Below, one piece after another: positions 1 to 6,332 of a DNA stretch of 6,765 nucleotides (position 1 is its first letter; every line of letters begins with the position of its first letter). The DNA comes from Oscillospiraceae bacterium (lineage in GTDB: Bacteria; Bacillota_A; Clostridia; Oscillospirales; WRJC01): assembly GCA_009785015.1 (NCBI GenBank), contig WQXD01000202.1:1-6765 (forward strand). Direction: 5' to 3'. The notes below the pieces were generated by a model. The model saw only the letters and a list, made by a program, of their open reading frames with translations. It was not told the origin of the DNA and did no database searches. Position numbers and translations under genes: made by a program.

Positions 1-96
1 TAATTGTGAAAAAATTTATATTATCACGGTAATTTATTTTATAATATTGCCTTACAATTATAATATTCCGCAATCCAAATTCCGGAGGATAGAATT
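1..96 (+). promoter_or_regulatory. AT-rich leader and probable promoter region of secA
   Basis: This non-coding leader is strikingly AT-rich compared with the genes that follow. It contains two exact TATAAT hexamers, at 40-45 and 59-64, each a possible sigma-A -10 box. Neither has a convincing TTGACA-like -35 box at 16-18 bases, and neither has an extended TGn element, so the active start cannot be chosen from sequence. A weak dyad (TTATCACGGTAA, 22-33, 8 of 12 positions symmetric) lies upstream, but I would not call it an operator. No upstream gene end can be recognised because the window begins here. Confidence 0.45.
84..88 (+). promoter_or_regulatory. Ribosome binding site of secA
   Basis: GGAGG lies 8 bases before the ATG at 97. 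This is near-ideal spacing for a Shine-Dalgarno sequence and fixes the secA start, which also gives the usual SecA N-terminus. Confidence 0.85.
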
Positions 97-2874
97 ATGG
101 CTTTTTTAAAAAGTATATTCGGCACTTATTCGTCCCGGCAGCTGAAAAAAATAGAGCACATATGCCAAAAAGTGGACGCGCTTTACGATAAATACAAAAA
201 CATGAGCGACGAAGAGCTCAAAAATACCACGCCCGCCTTAAAACAAAGGCTGGCCGAGGGCGAGAGCCTCGATGACATACTCCCCGACGCCTACGCCGCA
301 GTCAGCGAAACTTCCGACCGGGTGCTCCACAAAAGGCTGTACCGGGTGCAGATACTCGCGGGCATCATTTTGCATCAGGGCAGGATATCGGAGGTGAAAA
401 CGGGGGAGGGCAAGACATATCTCGCCGCCTGCCCCGCGTATCTCAACGCCCTGACGGGCCAGGGCGTGCACATCGTCACAGTCAACGAATATCTCGCGCG
501 CTACGGCAGCGAGATCATAGGCAAAGTTTTCAATTTCTTAGGTTTGAGCGTGGGGCTCATCGTCCAGGCCCTTTCGAAAAAAGAGCGCCAAACCGCGTAT
601 AATTCAGATATAACCTACGGCACGAACAACGAAATGGGATTTGATTATCTCAGGGACAATTTGGTCACGTACAGAGAAGAAATGGTTCAAAGGGGCCATG
701 TGTTCGCCATTGTGGACGAGGTCGACTCCATTCTGATAGACGAAGCCAGGACGCCGCTCATAATATCGGGCCAGGGCGACAAATCCACGGATTTGTACGA
801 AAAAACCGAAAAATTGGTCAAACGGATGAAAATGTTCAAAATCAAGGAACTCGACGAAAAACAATCCTATGAAGACGTCAAAGAGGACTATATCGTCGAC
901 GAAAAGGCGCGGACGGCGGTCCTGACCAAAAACGGCATAAAAAAAGCCGAGGACTATTTCGGCATAGAAAATCTGTCGGATCCCGAAAACACGGATATAA
1001 GCCACCATGTGAACATCGGCATAAAAGCGGTCGGCGTGATGCAAAACGAAGTCGATTATGTGGTCAAGGACGACCAGATCATAATAGTCGACACTTTTAC
1101 GGGCCGCATGATGCCGGGCAGAAGATGGTCCGACGGGCTGCACCAGGCAGTTGAAGCAAAAGAGGGCGTGAAAATAGAGCACGAAAGCAAAACCCAGGCC
1201 ACGATCACCTTCCAGAACTATTTCAGGCTGTATAAAAAGCTTTCGGGCATGACGGGAACGGCCTTGACGGAAGACAACGAATTCCGCGAGATTTACAACC
1301 TTGACGTGGTCGAAATACCCACTAACAAACCCATGATCAGAAAAGACCACAACGACGTGGTATATACTTCCATAAGAGGAAAATACCGGGCGATAATAGA
1401 CCAGATAAAAGAGTGCCATCAGAAAGGCCAGCCGATCCTCGTGGGGACGGTTTCAGTCGAAAAGTCGGAATTTTTGGCGGCTGTGCTGCAAAAAGAAGGC
1501 ATAAAGCACAATGTGCTGAATGCCAAATACCACGACAAAGAAGCCGAAATAGTCGCGCAGGCGGGAAGACTCGGCGCAGTCACCATTTCCACGAACATGG
1601 CGGGCCGCGGAACCGACATCATGCTCGGGGGGAACGACGAGTTTATGGCGAAGGCGGAATTGCGCAGGGAAACCGACCCCGAAACCGGAGATCCGCTCAC
1701 TGAAGGCGATGTGGTCAATGCGATCAGTTTCTTTCACACCGAAGACGAAAAGATACTTGCCAACAGGGCGCGTTTTCAGGAATTGATCGCGAAATACACA
1801 AAAATAATAGAACCCGAAAAAAGACAGGTCATCGAAGCGGGGGGGCTGTATATCTTAGGCACGGAGAGGCACGAGAGCCGAAGGATAGACAACCAGCTGA
1901 GAGGGCGTTCGGGCCGCCAGGGGGACCCCGGCGAAGCGAGGTTTTTTTTGTCGATGGAAGACGATCTGATGCGTCTGTTCGGCAGCGACAGGATTTTGGG
2001 CATAGCGGCCAGATTGGGCGAGGATACGCCCATCGACGCCAAAATTTTGTCGAATACCATAGAAAGCGCCCAGAAAAGGCTCGAAGGCAACAACTTTGAG
2101 CGGCGCAAAAATGTGCTCCGTTACGACGACGTCATGAACCAGCAGAGAAAAATCATATACGCGCAGAGAAAAGATGTATTGGACGGCGCCGACCTGAAAG
2201 AAAAGATTTTCGGCATGATAAAAGACGCCGTAAACGGGGCGGCGGACGAATATTGTTCGGGCGAAAATCATTCGGACTGGAATTTCGAAGGGCTGCGCGC
2301 GCATTTTATGGGATACCGCCTGATTTCCGAAACGGATTTCGTGTTTTCATCGCCTGAGGAAAAACAAAAAATAACCGCCGAGGATATAAAGGAAACGCTC
2401 ATCGGGCGGGCAAAACAGATATACGAGCAAAAAGAAGCCATGTTCGACGAATTTTTCCAAAAAACGGGCACGATGAGGGAGATAGAGCGCGTCATACTGC
2501 TTCGGGTGGTGGATGAAAACTGGATGGATCACATAGACGCGATGAGCGACCTCACCGGTTCGATCGGGCTCCGGGCATACGCGCAGAGGGACCCCATAAT
2601 AGACTACAGGATGGAAGGGGCGGATATGTTCGAGTCCGTCATACAAAATATAAAAGAGACGACTGTGCGCCGCATCATGAATGTGGTTCCGAACGCGGAG
2701 GCCATAAAACGCAAACAAGTGGCCAAGGGCAATATAGCCTCGGTGGGAAGGGATACCACAGTAAAGAAAAAGCCCGTTGTGAAGGCCAAAGGCGAAAAAG
2801 TGGGGCGCAATGAACAGTGCCCCTGCGGGAGCGGAAAAAAATACAAAAGATGCTGCGGGCTCAATGAGGAATAA
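97..2874 (+). CDS. secA: Preprotein translocase ATPase SecA
   Basis: SecA is the ATPase motor that pushes unfolded preproteins through the SecYEG channel at the cytoplasmic membrane. All hallmark motifs are present: Walker A KTGEGKT at residues 101-107, TYGTNNE at 174-179, DEVDS at 207-211 followed by DEARTPLIISG, VDTFTGR at 331-337, GMTGTA at 384-389, TNMAGRGTDI at 499-508 and LRGRSGRQGD at 601-610. The cross-linking domain lies at roughly 225-370 and the scaffold and wing domains at roughly 620-860. A basic linker leads to a zinc-binding tail with Cys908, Cys910, Cys919 and Cys920 (CPC then CC). At 925 residues it is longer than the E. coli and Bacillus proteins (about 840-900), largely through an acidic and charged insertion at about 512-578. 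The usual RD after VNDYLA is replaced by YG at 136-137. The intact tail argues for the housekeeping SecA1 type. Identification is secure. Confidence 0.98.
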   Translation: MAFLKSIFGTYSSRQLKKIEHICQKVDALYDKYKNMSDEELKNTTPALKQRLAEGESLDDILPDAYAAVSETSDRVLHKRLYRVQILAGIILHQGRISEVKTGEGKTYLAACPAYLNALTGQGVHIVTVNEYLARYGSEIIGKVFNFLGLSVGLIVQALSKKERQTAYNSDITYGTNNEMGFDYLRDNLVTYREEMVQRGHVFAIVDEVDSILIDEARTPLIISGQGDKSTDLYEKTEKLVKRMKMFKIKELDEKQSYEDVKEDYIVDEKARTAVLTKNGIKKAEDYFGIENLSDPENTDISHHVNIGIKAVGVMQNEVDYVVKDDQIIIVDTFTGRMMPGRRWSDGLHQAVEAKEGVKIEHESKTQATITFQNYFRLYKKLSGMTGTALTEDNEFREIYNLDVVEIPTNKPMIRKDHNDVVYTSIRGKYRAIIDQIKECHQKGQPILVGTVSVEKSEFLAAVLQKEGIKHNVLNAKYHDKEAEIVAQAGRLGAVTISTNMAGRGTDIMLGGNDEFMAKAELRRETDPETGDPLTEGDVVNAISFFHTEDEKILANRARFQELIAKYTKIIEPEKRQVIEAGGLYILGTERHESRRIDNQLRGRSGRQGDPGEARFFLSMEDDLMRLFGSDRILGIAARLGEDTPIDAKILSNTIESAQKRLEGNNFERRKNVLRYDDVMNQQRKIIYAQRKDVLDGADLKEKIFGMIKDAVNGAADEYCSGENHSDWNFEGLRAHFMGYRLISETDFVFSSPEEKQKITAEDIKETLIGRAKQIYEQKEAMFDEFFQKTGTMREIERVILLRVVDENWMDHIDAMSDLTGSIGLRAYAQRDPIIDYRMEGADMFESVIQNIKETTVRRIMNVVPNAEAIKRKQVAKGNIASVGRDTTVKKKPVVKAKGEKVGRNEQCPCGSGKKYKRCCGLNEE

Positions 2875-2881
2875 TTGATTT

Positions 2882-3457
2882 ATGGGATTTGGTTTGGTTA
2901 TACTCGGATATCTTACGGTTTTGGGGGTTTTGCCCGATTCGTTCATATACTACACATGGAGCATCTACATCGCGGTAGCCGGGGGCCTTATCATGCTCGC
3001 GGGATTTTGCAAGCTCGCGGAGTACAACGTATATTTCGCGGTTGGAAAATATATTTCAATCGTCTATATCTTTATTTTACTCGGGTTTTCGGTTTTTGTG
3101 ATACCCGCCTACAGCCGGGATTTCATGATTGTATTCAACACCGTCTCCAAAATAATCAGGATATGTTTTCTGTTTGTCTTTCATTTTTATCTGTTTTCCG
3201 GAATATCGACCTTGGCCAAGGAAATAGAAAATATAAAAATCGAAAAAAAGGCGAAAAGAAATATCATAATCACATATGTATTTTTCTTTTGTTTCATATT
3301 CGAGTTTTTCGGCGTTCCCGAAGTGTTTTCCGTTTTTATGGCGGGTGTCGGAATTATATATTTCATACTGACGGCGATTTTGCTCTATGGCTGCTATATG
3401 CGCATAACCTATGAGGGGCACGACGAGGCGATCGAGGAAAAATACAAAAAGAGGTGA
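2882..3457 (+). CDS. Multi-pass membrane protein of unknown function (191 aa)
   Basis: I do not recognise a characterised family. The protein is very hydrophobic, with about five or six membrane segments (roughly residues 3-17, 22-43, 58-78, 91-111, 127-144 and 151-172). A charged loop rich in Lys and Glu lies at 112-126, and a hydrophilic tail ends in KYKKR. The N-terminus has a Leu-Pro-Asp turn at 17-19, and further on there is an Asn49-x-x-Phe-Ala stretch and KYISIVY at 56-62. These resemble the start of the next protein (LPDF, Asn57-x-x-Leu-Ala, KYINIAY at 65-71), so the two may be distant relatives. The ATG lies 7 bases after the secA stop, and a GAGGA inside the last secA codons (2866-2870) can serve as its ribosome binding site. 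It was chosen over the overlapping +1-frame reading because only this frame gives membrane segments. Role unknown; co-transcription with secA is likely but does not prove a part in secretion. Confidence 0.8.
   Translation: MGFGLVILGYLTVLGVLPDSFIYYTWSIYIAVAGGLIMLAGFCKLAEYNVYFAVGKYISIVYIFILLGFSVFVIPAYSRDFMIVFNTVSKIIRICFLFVFHFYLFSGISTLAKEIENIKIEKKAKRNIIITYVFFFCFIFEFFGVPEVFSVFMAGVGIIYFILTAILLYGCYMRITYEGHDEAIEEKYKKR
3451..3456 (+). promoter_or_regulatory. Ribosome binding site supporting the TTG start of the 464-aa membrane gene
   Basis: GAGGTG ends 11 bases before the TTG at 3468 and overlaps the TGA stop of the preceding gene. An in-frame TAA at 3462-3464 rules out any longer start, and the next in-frame ATG (3546) would remove the first hydrophobic segment. 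TTG at 3468 is therefore the best start. Confidence 0.6.
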
Positions 3458-3467
3458 ATATTAAAAA

Positions 3468-4862
3468 TTGGAAACCCAAAACGCGAGGCTTGACACAAAA
3501 AAACTGTTTGATTTTAAATTCATAGGCATAGGCCTGATATTTTTGATGGATTTCAATATAAACACCATCGACTTTCTGCCCGATTTCATCGGTTTGATTT
3601 GTATATCCGCGGCTGTCGGAAAATCATTTTACATGAATGAAGATTTGGCAAGAGCCAAAAAATACATAAATATAGCCTACGCGCCCGCGCTTGTCAAATT
3701 CATCTGGAATGTGCTCTTTTTTGTTTTGGGTATCAAAAAAATCGAAAGCAGCTTTTTGCTGCTTTTCACGGCGGTGACGTCCGGTTTCGAGCTTGTTTTG
3801 GGTATTTTGATCTTTATGTATATTTTTAAGGCATTAGACCTCTTTTTTTTGCTGGGTGAAAAAATCGAATATGTCAAAAATTCGGATTTCATACTCAAAG
3901 CGATAAAATTTTTTATGATTTTCAAATTCGTCCTCTCGCTTGTTCCGTTGCTCCCGGTTTTGCTGACTGACAGCGCGTGGGATAGTTTGAGTGTGGCTTT
4001 CGACGCCAATCTGAACGCGGATTTTATCAAAAACCTGTTTTCGCCCCCTTGTTTTATCATACAAACCCTGACGGCTCTGTTTTTGCTTTCGATCATCATA
4101 CCGTTTTTTTTCGCGGTTGCGAAAGATAACGATTTATACGATTATATAAAATCCAAAATAAACCATGTGCTGCTTGACACCCAATTTTACTTTTTTGTCG
4201 TGAAACAGAATTTGCACTCGGCTTTTTTGCTTTTTACGCTCGGATGTTTGTTTTTTATGGATTTTTTGGTGGACGACATAAATTTTTTGCCGGATTTTGT
4301 CATATGCGCGCTTTTTATCCCGGGGATATTTGCGATACTTAAGAAAAACCCCGGATTGAAAAACAAAAAATTGGTCATTTTTCTTTCGGCGGCTTTTTTC
4401 GTCTCGATTTTCGCCTATATATCGGGCACAATATACAGACTTGAACAAACGGCCGCTTTTTTCGGCGAAAATGTGTTTTATCTGCAAACCCTGAGATATT
4501 TGTACGTCATATTATTCCAGGTTTCGGTGATCCTTTTCCTTTTCGCATTTTTGGAATTTTATTCGTTTATACTGGAGCTGCGGCATTTGCATTTCGAATT
4601 TTCCGTCAGATATTTGGATAAATACCTCACTTCATCGGAAAAAAATTACGGCAAAAACAAAAATAAAATCCTTTTGGCAGCCGGGGCCGCTTTCTGTTTC
4701 AAAACCCTTTCGGTCATTTTGCCGCAATCGGGGATCGTGATATTCGGTCATTCGATGATTCTTTTGGCTTTTGTGTTTTTTGCGGTAAAGGGGCTGTTTT
4801 CGGTCAGGGATTCGATTTATGGCTGTTATGAAGTCAAAAGACAGCCCGGGGAGGGTAAATAG
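3468..4862 (+). CDS. Multi-pass membrane protein with internally duplicated LPDF domain (464 aa)
   Basis: I cannot assign a function. The protein is dominated by Phe, Leu and Ile, with about ten to twelve membrane segments across its whole length. A charged N-terminus (residues 1-17) and basic patches at 229-231, 292-301 and 391-400 separate them. Two regions match without gaps: G22-F40 and G259-F277, 237 residues apart, share 11 of 19 residues, including Met-Asp-Phe and Phe-Leu-Pro-Asp-Phe. The parts that follow each motif also have similar order: a basic stretch, paired hydrophobic segments, then a Leu-Pro after a long segment near 159-163 and 418-419. Two fused copies of one ancestral membrane domain are the simplest reading. 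From memory, short membrane proteins with a similar LPDFIG signature occur in Clostridia as uncharacterised proteins; I could not check this. The gene begins with TTG 10 bases after its neighbour and ends with TAG directly against the next start. No catalytic motif is visible. Confidence 0.8.
   Translation: METQNARLDTKKLFDFKFIGIGLIFLMDFNINTIDFLPDFIGLICISAAVGKSFYMNEDLARAKKYINIAYAPALVKFIWNVLFFVLGIKKIESSFLLLFTAVTSGFELVLGILIFMYIFKALDLFFLLGEKIEYVKNSDFILKAIKFFMIFKFVLSLVPLLPVLLTDSAWDSLSVAFDANLNADFIKNLFSPPCFIIQTLTALFLLSIIIPFFFAVAKDNDLYDYIKSKINHVLLDTQFYFFVVKQNLHSAFLLFTLGCLFFMDFLVDDINFLPDFVICALFIPGIFAILKKNPGLKNKKLVIFLSAAFFVSIFAYISGTIYRLEQTAAFFGENVFYLQTLRYLYVILFQVSVILFLFAFLEFYSFILELRHLHFEFSVRYLDKYLTSSEKNYGKNKNKILLAAGAAFCFKTLSVILPQSGIVIFGHSMILLAFVFFAVKGLFSVRDSIYGCYEVKRQPGEGK
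3531..3587 (+). repeat. First copy of duplicated LPDF motif (protein level)
   Basis: Encodes residues 22-40 of the 464-aa membrane protein, with key residues G22, F25, M27-D28-F29, I34 and F36-L37-P38-D39-F40. It aligns without gaps to the second copy. The repeat is clear in the protein but much weaker in the DNA, which implies an old duplication. Confidence 0.65.
4242..4298 (+). repeat. Second copy of duplicated LPDF motif (protein level)
   Basis: Encodes residues 259-277 of the 464-aa membrane protein, with key residues G259, F262, M264-D265-F266, I271 and F273-L274-P275-D276-F277. Eleven of nineteen positions match the first copy, including the Met-Asp-Phe and Phe-Leu-Pro-Asp-Phe blocks. 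Residues after the motif diverge: the first copy continues with Ile-Gly, the second with Val-Ile. Confidence 0.65.
4850..4854 (+). promoter_or_regulatory. Ribosome binding site supporting the TTG start of the decarboxylase
   Basis: GGAGG lies 8 bases before the TTG at 4863, inside the last codons of the preceding gene. The in-frame TAG stop at 4860-4862 sits directly upstream, so no longer reading is possible. There is no ATG before the conserved FDVPGHKGG motif, which makes TTG the start. Confidence 0.75.
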
Positions 4863-6305
4863 TTGGCCTTGGATCAAAATAGGGCGCCGATTTTCGAGGC
4901 GCTGAAAAAACACAGAAACGACAGAATCGTAAAATTCGACGTGCCGGGCCACAAAGGGGGCAGGGGAAACAGGGAGCTTACGGATTTTTTGGGGGAAGCC
5001 TGCATGAAATCCGACGTCAACTCCATGAAGCCGCTCGATTTTTTGAGCCACCCCGAATCCGTGATAAAAGAAGCGGAGCAGATCGCCGCCGGGGCGTTTC
5101 GCGCGAGCAAGGCGTTTTTTATGGTGGGCGGAACCACTTCTTCGGTGCAGGCCATGATCATGTACGCGTGCAAATCGGGGGATGAGATAATCATGCCCAG
5201 AAATGTGCATAAAAGCGCGATAAACGCGCTTGTGGTCTGCGGGGCCGTACCCGTCTATGTAAACCCGGGGATAAACAAGAATATAGGGATCTCGCTTGGG
5301 ATGGATGCGGACGGCGTCGCCCAAGCGATCAAATCGCATCCCGGCGCCAAAGCGGTATTCGTCAACAACCCCACCTATTACGGCATATGCCCAAATTTAA
5401 AAAAAATTGCCGAAATCGCCCATAAAAACGGCATGCTGGTATTGGTTGACGAAGCGCACGGGACGCATTTCTATTTCGGCGATGACCAGCCCGCGGCCGC
5501 GATGTACGCGGGCGCCGACGCGGCCGCGGTGAGCATGCACAAAACGGGCGGCTCGCTGACGCAGAGCTCGTTTTTGATATGCGGCCCCGATGTACACGCG
5601 GGCTATATGCGCCAGATAATAAACCTCACGCAGACGACGAGCGCATCGTACCTGCTTCTCGCCTCGCTCGACCTCGCACGCAAAAACATGGCGCAGAACG
5701 GAAAGGAAACGGTAAAAAAAACCGTCGGGTTCGCCGAATACGCGAGAAGCGAAATCAACAAAACCGGCGGATATTACGCCTATGCGAAAGAGCTCGTGAA
5801 CGGGCGCGACGTTTTTGACTTTGACCTTACGAAATTGGCCGTCTACACGCGCGAAACCGGGCTTGCGGGCAAGGAAGTCTACGATATTCTGCGCGATGAA
5901 TACGATATACAAATTGAACTGGGCGATATCGGAAACATACTCGCCGTCATATCTGCCGGGGACAGGATGTTTGAAATCGAGCGCCTGATCGCGGCGCTTT
6001 CGGAGATAAAACGGTTGTATTCAAAAGACACCGCGGGAATGTTCGCATACGAATACATAAATCCGGTGGTGAAGCTCGCGCCCAAGGAAGCTTTTTATTC
6101 GGAGGGGAGAAGCGTAAAAATAGAGCAAAGCGCAGACATGATTTCCGGCGAATTTGTGATGTGCTACCCTCCGGGCATCCCGATACTCGCCCCGGGCGAG
6201 CAAATCACAAAAGATATTTTGGATTATATACAATACGCCAAACAAAAAGGCTGTTTTTTGACGGGGACCGAAGATATGGAAATGAACTATATCTATGTGG
6301 TCTGA
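4863..6305 (+). CDS. PLP-dependent Orn/Lys/Arg decarboxylase family protein (SpeA/YaaO type)
   Basis: This is a fold-type I PLP enzyme that by family should remove CO2 from a basic amino acid (arginine, lysine or ornithine) in the cytoplasm, giving agmatine, cadaverine or putrescine. The diagnostic motifs are in order: FDVPGHKGG at residues 25-33, the cofactor-binding GGTTSS at 89-94, NNPTYYG at 168-174, DEAHG at 196-200, and SMHKTGGSLTQSS at 224-236, where Lys227 should form the Schiff base with PLP. The C-terminal domain (about 397-480) carries CYPPGIPILAPGE at 434-446, typical of the family. At 480 residues it matches the short Bacillus SpeA/YaaO type and lacks the N-terminal wing domain of the large E. 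coli inducible decarboxylases. The substrate cannot be read from the sequence, and no other polyamine gene lies in the window, so no gene symbol is given. Arginine decarboxylase is the first guess. The gene abuts the membrane gene upstream and is probably co-transcribed with it. Confidence 0.93.
   Translation: MALDQNRAPIFEALKKHRNDRIVKFDVPGHKGGRGNRELTDFLGEACMKSDVNSMKPLDFLSHPESVIKEAEQIAAGAFRASKAFFMVGGTTSSVQAMIMYACKSGDEIIMPRNVHKSAINALVVCGAVPVYVNPGINKNIGISLGMDADGVAQAIKSHPGAKAVFVNNPTYYGICPNLKKIAEIAHKNGMLVLVDEAHGTHFYFGDDQPAAAMYAGADAAAVSMHKTGGSLTQSSFLICGPDVHAGYMRQIINLTQTTSASYLLLASLDLARKNMAQNGKETVKKTVGFAEYARSEINKTGGYYAYAKELVNGRDVFDFDLTKLAVYTRETGLAGKEVYDILRDEYDIQIELGDIGNILAVISAGDRMFEIERLIAALSEIKRLYSKDTAGMFAYEYINPVVKLAPKEAFYSEGRSVKIEQSADMISGEFVMCYPPGIPILAPGEQITKDILDYIQYAKQKGCFLTGTEDMEMNYIYVV
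5491..5529 (+). repeat. 11-bp perfect inverted repeat of CG-rich palindromes inside the decarboxylase gene
   Basis: CCGCGGCCGCG at 5491-5501 is the exact reverse complement of CGCGGCCGCGG at 5519-5529, with a 17-base loop. Each arm also holds the 10-bp palindrome CGCGGCCGCG, so the arms are direct repeats too. Both encode Ala-Ala-Ala with the same codons in the same frame (residues 211-213 and 220-222), just before the PLP lysine. A stable RNA hairpin is possible, but the repeat may simply reflect alanine codons. Confidence 0.5.
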
Positions 6306-6318
6306 GCGGTCTAAAAAA

Positions 6319-6326
6319 GAGAGGGG
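6319..6326 (+). promoter_or_regulatory. Ribosome binding site of the sulfatase gene
   Basis: GAGAGGGG ends 6 bases before the ATG at 6333, in the 27-base gap after the decarboxylase stop. The gap has no hairpin or T-tract that would end transcription, which suggests read-through from upstream. Confidence 0.75.
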
Positions 6327-6332
6327 AAATTT

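Noticed and set aside
22..33. Imperfect palindrome TTATCACGGTAA in the secA leader as an operator
   Set aside because: Only 8 of 12 positions are symmetric, it is very short, and it matches no regulator site I can name.
604..1419. Long minus-strand open frame (271 codons) inside secA, and other antisense frames elsewhere
   Set aside because: They mirror the codon pattern of strongly supported plus-strand genes, have no ribosome binding site or recognisable domain, and lie entirely within conserved coding sequence.
1413..1703. Plus-strand 96-codon frame inside secA with many Arg, Gly and His residues
   Set aside because: It is an out-of-frame shadow of the conserved helicase motifs of SecA and has no independent support.
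2875..3414. Alternative TTG-started reading of 179 codons overlapping the 191-aa membrane gene
   Set aside because: It sits too close to the GAGGA site and gives a product with no coherent membrane segments or motifs, while the ATG frame at 2882 gives a clear multi-pass membrane protein.
3744..3766. Hairpin AAAGCAGC / GCTGCTTT with a TTTTT loop and a short T run, resembling an intrinsic terminator
   Set aside because: It lies in the middle of an intact coding gene, the stem is only half GC, and the T run is part of the stem and is not a free tail.
3843..4111. Runs of eight T at 3843-3850 and 4104-4111 (and one in secA at 1942-1949) as possible phase-variation tracts
   Set aside because: Each encodes Phe-Phe codons expected in membrane segments, or the conserved RFFLS of SecA, and the reading frames are intact. 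There is no sign of switching.
6306..6332. Possible terminator between the decarboxylase and the sulfatase
   Set aside because: The 27 bases have no inverted repeat and the A/G-rich content is explained by the ribosome binding site.
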